Shown here: in pieces, positions 9,912 to 17,403 of the stretch
How the letters are laid out: each line of letters starts with the position of its first letter
How positions within the stretch are numbered: the stretch's first letter is position 1
Origin: Thermodesulfovibrionia bacterium
GTDB lineage: Bacteria > Nitrospirota > Thermodesulfovibrionia > UBA6902
Reading direction: 5' to 3'
Length of the DNA stretch: 38,463 bases
Assembly (NCBI GenBank): GCA_945786855.1
Contig: CALZGI010000029.1
Location: 1 to 38,463 of the forward strand
Made by a program: the position numbers and the translations under genes
Notes under the pieces: model-generated
What the model was told of the DNA's origin: nothing
Database searches by the model: none
The model's input: the letters and a program-made list of their open reading frames with translations, nothing else

Positions 9912-9919
9912 CCTACAGT

Positions 9920-11167
9920 TTAGTGGAAAAACAGATAGGCGATGAATATGGAGGCTGCAATACCTGCAAAATCGGCAATGAGACCGCAGGTAACGGCATA
10001 CCGGGTATTTTTTATTCCTACTGAGCCGAAGTAGACGGCAATGATATAAAAGGTAGTATCAGTTGCTCCCTGCACTATGGAAGAGACCCTGCCCACAAAC
10101 GAATCAGCTCCATAGGTGTTCATTGCATCCACCATCATGCCTCTCGCTCCGCTCCCACTGAGAGGTTTCATGAATGCCGTAGGCAAGGCACCCGTGAAAT
10201 CGGAATTGATGTTAAACATTTCGAGACTAATCTTGATCAGATGAATGAACATGTCCATCGCTCCCGATGCCCTGAAAACGCCAACAGCAACAAGTATTGC
10301 GATCAGGTATGGGATAATCCTGACGGCAACGTGAAAACCGTCTTTTGCGCCTTCAATAAATGTTTCGTATACATTCACCTTTCGAATTACGGCAAGAAGG
10401 ATAAAACATATAATGATAGAGAAGAGGGTAAGGTTGGCCGCGACGGAGGAAAAGGCGGTAATATCCTCTCTGCTCATTCCTGTGAGCAGGAATAGTATGG
10501 AACATAAAAGTAAAACGAATCCTCCCAGATAAGAAAGAATTACTCTGTCGAAAAGGTTAATCTTCTGGTATAAGGCAACACTGATAAGGCCAGCCAGCGT
10601 TGAAAAGGATGTTGCCAGCAGAATGGGGATAAAAATATCAGAGGGATCTGCTGCGCCGAGCTGAAATCGGTATACCATAATGGTGACGGGAATGAGCGTA
10701 AGGCCCGATGTGTTCAACACAAGAAACATGATCATGGCATTCGATGCAGTGTCTTTATTTTTGTTTGTATCCTGCATCTCCTTCATTGCCTTCAGCCCCA
10801 GAGGGGTTGCAGCATTATCAAGCCCGAGCATGTTGGCCGATACGTTCATCATGATGGATCCTATAGCCGGATGGTCTTTTTCCAGTTCAGGGAAGAGACG
10901 GTGAAAGAAGGGCCCCACCAGCATGGAAAAGATTTTCACGACCCCGCCTTTTTCGCCTATTTTCATGAGCCCCATCCAGAGCGTTAATACCCCTGTCAGG
11001 CCGAGGGATATTTCAAACCCGGTCTTTGCATACTCGAAGGTGGCATTCATTATCTGCGGGAAGACTTCCATGTCGTGAAAGATAACGAGCTTTACAATTC
11101 CGACAATGAATGCGGTCAGAAAGAATGCGATCCAGATGTAGTTGAGAACCATGGGATATAGTAGCAT
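9920..11167 (-). CDS. SpmA-SpmB fusion, nucleoside-recognition (Gate) domain membrane protein
   Basis: This is a 415-residue multi-spanning membrane protein. The N-terminal half resembles SpmA (MNATFEYAKTGFEISLGLTGVLTLWMGLMKIGEKGG, stated in parts here: conserved ISLGLTG and WMGLMKIGE), with the characteristic NMLGLDNAATPLGLKAM motif near residues 113-129. The C-terminal half carries the Gate/SpmB domain (VRIIPYLIAILVAVGVFR and RSGSGARGMM-like SGSGARGMMVDAM). The two are separate spore-maturation genes in Bacillus, but in many non-sporulating Gram-negatives they occur fused like this, with unknown transport function. No clear ribosome site precedes the ATG at 11167 or the ATG at 11152, and an inverted-repeat element begins five bases upstream of the first. 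It is the sole gene of its transcription unit or the first of a unit with the RCK gene. Confidence 0.88.
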   Translation of the reverse strand: MLLYPMVLNYIWIAFFLTAFIVGIVKLVIFHDMEVFPQIMNATFEYAKTGFEISLGLTGVLTLWMGLMKIGEKGGVVKIFSMLVGPFFHRLFPELEKDHPAIGSIMMNVSANMLGLDNAATPLGLKAMKEMQDTNKNKDTASNAMIMFLVLNTSGLTLIPVTIMVYRFQLGAADPSDIFIPILLATSFSTLAGLISVALYQKINLFDRVILSYLGGFVLLLCSILFLLTGMSREDITAFSSVAANLTLFSIIICFILLAVIRKVNVYETFIEGAKDGFHVAVRIIPYLIAILVAVGVFRASGAMDMFIHLIKISLEMFNINSDFTGALPTAFMKPLSGSGARGMMVDAMNTYGADSFVGRVSSIVQGATDTTFYIIAVYFGSVGIKNTRYAVTCGLIADFAGIAASIFIAYLFFH

Positions 11168-11171
11168 AGTG

Positions 11172-11252
11172 AAAAGACAGGGCGAGGGGCACGAGGCGAT
11201 AGGCGATAGAAAAAACCCATAGCCCCTTGCCTCTGGCCTCTCGCCATCTTTT
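11172..11252. repeat. Inverted-repeat element built of GGCGATA-like heptamers
   Basis: The left arm 11181-11208 is four tandem heptamers (GGCGAGG, GGCACGA, GGCGATA, GGCGATA). The right arm 11218-11245, read on the minus strand, is again four heptamers (GGCGAGA, GGCCAGA, GGCAAGG, GGCTATG). The arms face each other around nine A-rich bases. Outer AAAAGA (from 11172) mirrors TCTTTT (to 11252). The whole can fold as a long imperfect hairpin. It fills the gap between the divergent SpmA-SpmB and RuvC-like genes. Confidence 0.7.
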
Positions 11253-11270
11253 CTGTTAAGATTTCTATTG

Positions 11271-11741
11271 ATGAGTTCACTTCTTGCTGTTGATTTAGGA
11301 TTAAAAACCGGCCTTGCACTCTATGGTCGCGATGGTAAGCTGTGCTGGTACCGCTCCAAAAATTATGGTTCAGCCGCCAGGTTGAAACGTGACGTCCATA
11401 ATGTGCTTGGCAGTATTGCCGACCTCGAAATCCTCGTGATGGAAGGCGGTGGAACGCTGGCGCCAATCTGGCAGCGTGAAGCTGAACGGAGGAACATTGC
11501 TTTCAGACAAATCGGTGCTGAACAGTGGCGGCGGAAACTCCTCTATCCCCGTGAGCAGATGACCGGACAGCAGGCAAAGCAGTTTGCTGGTGATCTTGCC
11601 AGAAGGATTATTTCATGGTCCGGCTTGTCCCGTCCTGCTTCTCTGAGACACGATGCAGCAGAGGCCATCCTGATAGGATTGTGGGCAGTAATGGATACAG
11701 GCTGGTTGAAAGAGGTTCCCCATGAGTTAAGACGCGGTTAA
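11271..11741 (+). CDS. Stand-alone RuvC-like (RNase H-fold) nuclease
   Basis: The 157-residue (156 from this start) soluble protein matches the RuvC-like RNase H fold. It has a first-strand acidic residue in LLAVDLGLKTGLA (D8), a second acid in ILVMEGGG (E58), and a C-terminal HDAAEA motif with D128 and E131, equivalent to the HDAADA pair of RuvC. A metal-dependent phosphodiesterase or junction resolvase role is likely. It is shorter than RuvC (about 170) and is not next to ruvA or ruvB, so it is not the housekeeping ruvC. Similar single-domain proteins are common in phage and in deep-branching genomes. The start chosen is ATG 11271. A TTG three bases before is possible, and no strong ribosome site is visible for either. 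Confidence 0.75.
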   Translation: MSSLLAVDLGLKTGLALYGRDGKLCWYRSKNYGSAARLKRDVHNVLGSIADLEILVMEGGGTLAPIWQREAERRNIAFRQIGAEQWRRKLLYPREQMTGQQAKQFAGDLARRIISWSGLSRPASLRHDAAEAILIGLWAVMDTGWLKEVPHELRRG

Positions 11742-11941
11742 TCGAGGTCAGGCGCAGTTCGTAATTTTCTTCAGCTTTGCTCTCAAAGCAAAAAAACCTT
11801 TACAATCGATGATTTATTTATTAAACTTTGCTCAATGGCAGAGAAGAGGTCTCGCGTTTTTAAACTTTGCCATGCAATCAAATGGCGGAATTGACAGGGT
11901 AGTTCGCGGTTTTAATTCAGATATTTTATGATGGAGGTCTC

Positions 11942-12364
11942 ATGAAGAAAGTCTGTTACAGAGTGCTGCGTCGATACAAGTTTCAGGTCATGAAGAACTA
12001 TAAGCAACATCTTGAAATTGAGGGCTTTGCCGTTGATACTCCATATCTGCGGCTTGGGAAAAATGGCGAACTGGTTGTAAAGAAAGGCTATGCCTGGGAT
12101 GGTCCGAGCGGACCGACGGTGGATACCATGGATTTCATGAGAGGGTCCCTTGTTCATGATGCTCTGTACCAGTTGATCCGCATGGAGGAAATCCCCTATA
12201 CGTACAGAGAATATGCAGATAAGCTGCTGAAAAATATATGCAGGGAAGACGGCATGTCAAAAATCAGATCATGGTACGTGTACCAGGCGGTAAAACGATT
12301 CGGCGGTGCGAGTGCGGAACCGGGCAGCGAGAAGCCGGCTAAAATAATATGTGCTCCCGGGTGA
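11942..12364 (+). CDS. DUF1353 family protein
   Basis: The 140-residue soluble protein has the YAWDGPSGPTVDTMDFMRGSLVHDALYQLI core of DUF1353 in the middle (key residues W60, D61, G62, P63, and the SLVHDALY helix). DUF1353 proteins are often in phage or in phage-derived loci and have no established function. The pattern of conserved Asp/His hints at an enzyme, as an inference. The start is ATG 11942 with a GGAGG site four bases before it. The last 20 residues are low in complexity. It lies beside the RuvC-like gene on the same strand but with a 200-bp gap, so joint transcription is not shown. Confidence 0.85.
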   Translation: MKKVCYRVLRRYKFQVMKNYKQHLEIEGFAVDTPYLRLGKNGELVVKKGYAWDGPSGPTVDTMDFMRGSLVHDALYQLIRMEEIPYTYREYADKLLKNICREDGMSKIRSWYVYQAVKRFGGASAEPGSEKPAKIICAPG

Positions 12365-12442
12365 GCCTGAATCTTTGAACCTCACGAATCCGAATATGCT
12401 GTATTTGACGTTCTTGAACATATAATTCCTTAGTGGAGGTAT

Positions 12443-12487
12443 ATGATTTTTTGCCGGGATAAACTACGAGAGAGGAGCAGAGCGTGA
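12443..12487 (+). CDS. Possible 14-codon leader ORF overlapping the TPR gene start
   Basis: ATG at 12443 follows a full GGAGG (12435-12439) at three bases and reads MIFCRDKLRERSRA, then TGA at 12485-12487. That stop overlaps the GTG start of the next gene in a GTGA junction, the usual form of translational coupling. It is too short to judge by coding bias. It could equally be chance with an orphan Shine-Dalgarno sequence. Confidence 0.3.
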   Translation: MIFCRDKLRERSRA

Positions 12488-13299
12488 GATCGCTTATGAA
12501 ATCGGGCCTGTCGGCAGTCATTGTGTTCTTTGTTCTGACAGGAGTAGTGCACGGTCAACACACTGAGCAAAATAAAAGTCATGACGATAGCATGTATGAT
12601 GCTGGTCTCAGATACGCCTCTGAGGGAAAATTTAAGAAGGCACGGTCAATGTTTCAGGCAGCTCGAAAATCAGATCCATACAACACTGATGTGAAATTAT
12701 CCATGAAACTCATTCAAGATGTGTTGCATAAAAAAATAAACAAAAGTGCGGCGATCAATTTGTTTGCCGGGCTGTTGGTCAAAAGAACGGAAGGTCCTGT
12801 CCCGGCAATTGTCGAATTTGATAAAGCTATAAGGGCGGCCCCGGATTATTCCCGGGCTTATGTTATCCGGGGTCTGGCATATGCAGCAAAAGGCGATTAT
12901 GATCAGGCCGTTTCAGATTACAGTGAGGCTCTTAAAATAGATCAGGAGTATGTGAAAGCTTTTATTTACCGGGGGATTGCATATGCAAGGAAGGACCAGA
13001 TTGACCGGGCTGTTGCTGATTACAACAGGTCAATAGATCTGGACCGGAACAATAATGATGCATTCTACAACCGGGGGCTTGCCTATACAAGAAAAGGGCA
13101 GTACGACCCGGCTGTCTCAGACTTCAGTCGAGCCATTGAGCTGAACCCGAAATATGCAAATGCGTATATTAACCGCGGCTATATTTATATGGTTTACCTC
13201 AGTGACAGGGAAAAGGGTTGTTCTGACTGGGAAGCGGCATGTGCCTTAGGCCTGTGTAATAATTACACACTTGCAAAAAAACAAGGCAAATGTAAATGA
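12484..13299 (+). CDS. Secreted tetratricopeptide-repeat protein
   Basis: The 271-residue protein has a Sec signal peptide at the N-terminus (hydrophobic ISLM-type core ending VVHGQ near residue 25). It has about five TPR units, including AYVIRGLAYAAKGDYDQAVS, FIYRGIAYARKDQIDRAVA and FYNRGLAYTRKGQYDPAVS. The C-terminus is cysteine-bearing (EKGCSDWEAACALGLCNN), like Sel1/TPR proteins with a disulfide. TPRs mediate protein-protein contact, and a periplasmic scaffolding role is an inference. GTG at 12484 is chosen because a GAGGAG site sits six bases upstream, whereas the internal ATG at 12499 would shorten the signal peptide. There is no obvious operon partner. Confidence 0.85.
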   Translation: MRSLMKSGLSAVIVFFVLTGVVHGQHTEQNKSHDDSMYDAGLRYASEGKFKKARSMFQAARKSDPYNTDVKLSMKLIQDVLHKKINKSAAINLFAGLLVKRTEGPVPAIVEFDKAIRAAPDYSRAYVIRGLAYAAKGDYDQAVSDYSEALKIDQEYVKAFIYRGIAYARKDQIDRAVADYNRSIDLDRNNNDAFYNRGLAYTRKGQYDPAVSDFSRAIELNPKYANAYINRGYIYMVYLSDREKGCSDWEAACALGLCNNYTLAKKQGKCK

Positions 13300-13335
13300 G
13301 GTCAGATGGATCGATGCATGTGCGGTTCAGTACTT

Positions 13336-14097
13336 CTATTTTTCATATGGTTGTTTTTTTAAATAAATAAAGTACTCTACATTCCCTTTTGGGCCTTTCA
13401 CGGGTGATGCCGTAGTGCCCGTCACCTTGAGCCCCATTTTTTCTGATTCCCATCTGATCATATCAACAATTTCAAGCCGTTTCTTTTCATCTCTGACCAC
13501 CCCTCCTTTACCCACCTCATTCCTGCCTGCCTCAAACTGAGGTTTGATGAGCGCCACGATCTCACCGGAAGGTTTCAGGAATTCAAGTACCTTCGGGATG
13601 ACTTTCAGAAGTGATATGAATGATACGTCAATTGCTGCGATATCAATTTCATCAAAGATCAGGCTCTTTTCGAGGTGTCTGATGTTTGTCTTTTCGAAGA
13701 GCACCACTTTATCATGGGTCCGGAGCATCCAGCTGAACTGACCGTAGCCTACATCGATTGCATAGACCTTCCTGGCATTGTTTTGCAGCAGACAGTCCGT
13801 AAAACCACCTGTTGATGCACCGACATCCATGGCGACTTTCTCTTCCATGTCAATCCCGAAATGCTTTATTGCATGCTCGAGTTTCAGTCCTCCCCGGCTC
13901 ACATAAGGCATTTTGTTTTTTATGTCCAGATCATCATCAAGCTTCACAAGCGCGCCGGCCTTGTCCACAACTATGCCGTTGACGAGAACGCTCCCTGCAA
14001 GGATCAGGGCTTTTGCTTTTTCTCTGCTCTCCACAAGGCCTTTTTCAAAGAGCAATTTATCGAGGCGGGATTTGTTTTTGGGAGTATTTGAGCTCAT
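13336..14097 (-). CDS. tlyA: TlyA family rRNA (cytidine-2'-O)-methyltransferase / FtsJ-like
   Basis: The 253-residue protein combines an N-terminal S4 RNA-binding domain (RLDKLLFEKGLVESREKAKALI, about residues 11-70) with an FtsJ-like SAM methyltransferase. Motif I reads MDVGASTGGFTD (about 90-101), with a downstream AIDVGYGQFSW acidic SAM site and the catalytic-site KPQFEAGR motif near residue 185. TlyA homologues 2'-O-methylate rRNA. Older annotations call them hemolysin A. It is the last gene of a probable ispA-dxs-tlyA unit, 158 bp after dxs. The overlap with convergent TPR gene ends is small (36 bp apart). Confidence 0.93.
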   Translation of the reverse strand: MSSNTPKNKSRLDKLLFEKGLVESREKAKALILAGSVLVNGIVVDKAGALVKLDDDLDIKNKMPYVSRGGLKLEHAIKHFGIDMEEKVAMDVGASTGGFTDCLLQNNARKVYAIDVGYGQFSWMLRTHDKVVLFEKTNIRHLEKSLIFDEIDIAAIDVSFISLLKVIPKVLEFLKPSGEIVALIKPQFEAGRNEVGKGGVVRDEKKRLEIVDMIRWESEKMGLKVTGTTASPVKGPKGNVEYFIYLKKQPYEK

Positions 14098-14255
14098 TTG
14101 TTAGCCCGCATCAATAGCTGGGGGGGAAGATATACTTACCGCTGAAGGATTGACAGTAAGAATTGCCTGTTGTAGACGGGCAATCAAGAATAATAGTCTG
14201 ACTCATTGCAATCCTGGATTATGGGATTTACGAATTGATCGTTTCCAAAGCGCTG

Positions 14256-16157
14256 TCAGTTCTTTGCCTGTGCGGAGCGTGAAGCCCGTGGTTTCTTCCC
14301 GACAAGGGCAAGCGCTTCCCTGGTGATTCCTTCAGCATCGAGACCCAGTTTCTGCCTTAAAAGGCTTTGAGGACCCTGCTCAATGAAGGTGTCAGGAATT
14401 CCGAGCATCTTAAACTTTAATCCCTGTATCCCTGCCTCGGTAAGCTTTTCGAGAACAGCGCTTCCAAAACCTCCCAATAGAGCATTTTCTTCGACAGTCA
14501 GGATATGCATGCATTTTTCAGCGTGATGTGATAGTGCGTCAATATCAAGGGGCTTCACAAAACGGGCATTCACTACACAGGCACTTATATGGGCGTCAGC
14601 CAGGAGTTCGGCAGCAGATACTGCTGCAGTGACTGTACTGCCGATAGCAACTATCAGGATATCTGTTCCTTCGCGGAGAAGTTCTGACGTGCCCGGAAGA
14701 ATGGCTTCCAGATTCTCATTTTCCTGATTATCAACGACTGCACCTCTCGGGTATCTGATGGCCGCGGGTTTATTCATTGATAATGCCGTCTTCAGCATAC
14801 ACCTGAGTTCATAACCATCCTTGGGGGCCATAACCGTTAAGTTCGGAATGTGCCTGAGGTAAGAAAGATCAAAAGTTCCGTTGTGAGTGGGCCCGTCATC
14901 TCCAACAATTCCGGCCCTGTCGATTGCGAATGTTACGGGAAGATTCTGAAGACATATATCATGTATGATTTCATCATATGATCTCTGCAGAAAGGTAGAA
15001 TAAACTGCCACAACCGGTTTCAGTCCCTGTGTTGCGAGACCGGCAGCAAAGGTAGCGGCGTGCGGCTCGGCAATTCCGACGTCATAAAATCTCTTTGGAT
15101 AAGCTCTCACGAATTCTGACAGGCCGGTCCCTTCAGTCATTGCTGCTGTGATGGCAACGATGCGCTCATCAGCTGCGGCAAGCTTGGTGAGACAGTTGCC
15201 GAAAATTTCACTGTAGGACTTCCTCGATGACGGCTGCGCTTCTCCGGTCTCAATATCGAAGGGGCCCACACCGTGAAAAATAGATGGATTCTTTTCTGCC
15301 GGTTCATATCCCTTGCCCTTTTTTGTGATCGCATGGATCAGAACCGGTTCAGGAAAATCTTTAAAGGTTTCCATAACTTCTATCAGGGCATCAATTTTGT
15401 GCCCGTCCACAGGCCCGACATATTCAAATCCCAGTTCCTCAAAGAGCAGACCGGGAACAACCAGTCCCTTTACCGTTTCCTCTGCTTTCTGGGCTATTTT
15501 CAGGGCTGCTTCTCCAACGCCGGGGATCTTTTCAAGAAGGTGTTTTGTCTCTTTCTTGAATTTTGTATACAGATCGCCAATCAGGATTCTTTGCAGGTAT
15601 GCAGAGAGTGCGCCTACATTGGGAGAAATTGACATTTCATTATCATTCAGAATGACAATCAGGTCCTTTTTCAGGTGTCCCGCATGATTGAGCCCTTCAA
15701 AGGCAAGGCCTGCAGTCAGGGCTCCGTCACCAATGACCGGGATTACCTTAAAGGATTTTCCGTTCTGTTCGCGGCCTTCCAGAATGCCCAGTGCTGCTGA
15801 TATTGATGTTGAACTGTGTCCTGTACCAAAGGCATCATGCGGGCTTTCTGTAATTTTGGGGAACCCCGAGATGCCGCCATGCTTCCTGATAGTAGAGAAT
15901 GAATTGAGCCTTCCAGTTAGCAGTTTGTGGGCGTAGGCCTGATGTCCCACGTCCCAGATTATCTTGTCTTCCGGGGAGTTAAATACATAATGGAGGGCAA
16001 CGGTGAGATCTACCGTACCCAGGTTCGATGCAAGGTGTCCACCGTTGGTTGCAACGGTCTGAATAATTATTTCCCTTAATTCGTCAGCGACTTGCTGTAA
16101 CTCGGGGACTGTAAGTTTTTTTAAATCTTGAGGATCCTTTATTTTTTCAATATGCAT
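14256..16157 (-). CDS. dxs: 1-Deoxy-D-xylulose-5-phosphate synthase
   Basis: This is the TPP-dependent first enzyme of the non-mevalonate (MEP) isoprenoid pathway, condensing pyruvate with glyceraldehyde-3-phosphate in the cytosol. The 633-residue length is typical. It shows HLASNLGTVDLTVALHY (catalytic His41), IWDVGHQAYAHKLLTGR, the GDGALTAG-to-NDNEMSISPN TPP/Mg site (143-179), the AEPHAATFAAGLA segment carrying the catalytic Glu, the HNGTFDLSYLRHIPN loop and the C-terminal transketolase domain with KMLGIPDTFIEQG. It lies 59 bp downstream of ispA on the same strand, a common pairing. The first codon is ATG at 16157. Confidence 0.98.
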   Translation of the reverse strand: MHIEKIKDPQDLKKLTVPELQQVADELREIIIQTVATNGGHLASNLGTVDLTVALHYVFNSPEDKIIWDVGHQAYAHKLLTGRLNSFSTIRKHGGISGFPKITESPHDAFGTGHSSTSISAALGILEGREQNGKSFKVIPVIGDGALTAGLAFEGLNHAGHLKKDLIVILNDNEMSISPNVGALSAYLQRILIGDLYTKFKKETKHLLEKIPGVGEAALKIAQKAEETVKGLVVPGLLFEELGFEYVGPVDGHKIDALIEVMETFKDFPEPVLIHAITKKGKGYEPAEKNPSIFHGVGPFDIETGEAQPSSRKSYSEIFGNCLTKLAAADERIVAITAAMTEGTGLSEFVRAYPKRFYDVGIAEPHAATFAAGLATQGLKPVVAVYSTFLQRSYDEIIHDICLQNLPVTFAIDRAGIVGDDGPTHNGTFDLSYLRHIPNLTVMAPKDGYELRCMLKTALSMNKPAAIRYPRGAVVDNQENENLEAILPGTSELLREGTDILIVAIGSTVTAAVSAAELLADAHISACVVNARFVKPLDIDALSHHAEKCMHILTVEENALLGGFGSAVLEKLTEAGIQGLKFKMLGIPDTFIEQGPQSLLRQKLGLDAEGITREALALVGKKPRASRSAQAKN

Positions 16158-16216
16158 AATTCTGTTCCCGCGCGGAGGTGATGACGAGGCCTTGAGGCCT
16201 GCCCACGCAGTATGTT

Positions 16217-17104
16217 CTAATTTCTCCTTGAAATGATATATCTGGCAATTTCTGCCAGTGGTTCAGCCTTCTTACCAAAATTTTTTATTGCCTTGAGAGA
16301 TTCATTCACCAGATCTTCCGCAATTTTTTTAGATTTCTCAAGACCGAACGTTGATGGGTACGTGTTTTTGCCTTTCGCATTGTCCGCACCGGTGGTCTTG
16401 CCCAACTCTTCTTTTGTACCTATTATATCAAGAATATCATCAACAATCTGAAATGCAAGTCCTGTTTTTTCTCCGTACAGGGTCAAGGCCTTAAGCCTGG
16501 ACGGGGAACATTCTGCCATGAGAGCGCCAATACGTGTGGATGCCCTGATAAGCGAGCCGGTTTTATGGGTATGAATGTAAATGAGTTCTTTCGGTGTAGC
16601 GTTCGTTCCTTCAAGGGTTAGATCTGCCTGCTGGCCTCCAACCATACCGTCAGGCCCCGCTCCTCCTGACAGCTCGCTGATGACTTTTATTAAAGGCTTC
16701 CGGCTGGCCCTTGTATTTGAAATTATGTGAAATGCGTCAGTGAGAAGCGCATCCCCCGCAAGTATTGCCGTGCCTTCGCCAAAAACCTTATGGGTAGTCG
16801 GCTGATTTCTTCTGAAGTCATCGTCATCCATGGCAGGCAGGTCATCATGTATCAATGAATAGGTATGGATCAGTTCAAGAGAAGCAGCAACGGGGATAAT
16901 GTTTTTTGACGTGCCGCCTGCCGCTTCATAGCTTGCTATAGCGAGGATGGGACGCACTCTTTTGCCCCCTGCCATTAATGCGTAACTCATTGCCTCCCGC
17001 AGGGTTTTGGGGCAGTCTTTGCTCTTTTTTTTCCCAGAGATATAATTTTTCAGAAAATCGTCTATAAGCCGTCTTTTTTTCTGCAAATATAGCTTAAGTT
17101 CCAT
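16217..17104 (-). CDS. ispA: Polyprenyl (farnesyl/geranylgeranyl) diphosphate synthase
   Basis: This is a trans-prenyltransferase elongating DMAPP with IPP, supplying quinone and undecaprenol precursors. The 295-residue length is typical. The first Asp-rich motif is DDLPAMDDDD (87-96, after IH), the second is DDILD (222-226). GGKRVRP (46-52) and GQQADL mark the IPP pocket. Residues before the FARM (YSLIH) fit a type II farnesyl synthase, so chain length C15 is likely, but C20 cannot be excluded. There is no xseB between it and an exonuclease gene. Transcription runs into dxs and tlyA. The first codon is ATG at 17104. Confidence 0.95.
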   Translation of the reverse strand: MELKLYLQKKRRLIDDFLKNYISGKKKSKDCPKTLREAMSYALMAGGKRVRPILAIASYEAAGGTSKNIIPVAASLELIHTYSLIHDDLPAMDDDDFRRNQPTTHKVFGEGTAILAGDALLTDAFHIISNTRASRKPLIKVISELSGGAGPDGMVGGQQADLTLEGTNATPKELIYIHTHKTGSLIRASTRIGALMAECSPSRLKALTLYGEKTGLAFQIVDDILDIIGTKEELGKTTGADNAKGKNTYPSTFGLEKSKKIAEDLVNESLKAIKNFGKKAEPLAEIARYIISRRN

Positions 17105-17403
17105 AGCCAGTATATTCCGGATTTTATTGATAAAAAAATGAAACGGTGCTTCCGCTTTATAGTATACATAAAATATTTCACTTTTGGCATTGCCGGGCAG
17201 GGGGAAGGCGGAAAGAGATGAACTATTATGTGCAGTGGATAAATTTTGAGAAGAATATGAAGCAGCGACAGCTTTCAGCGGGGAGTTGAATTATCAGGGA
17301 GAGAGAGGGAGATGAAAGAATTTTGTAAAAACCATTCGGAAGGATGGTAAGATATTGTGAGTAAGACACCGAGAGTAGTAGCAGGAAGAAGGGTGATAGT
17401 CTC

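Noticed and set aside
11776-11798. Hairpin GCTTTG-CTCT-CAAAGC followed by a run of A
   Set aside because: An A run after the stem does not make a terminator on the plus strand, and on the minus strand the T run lies before the stem.
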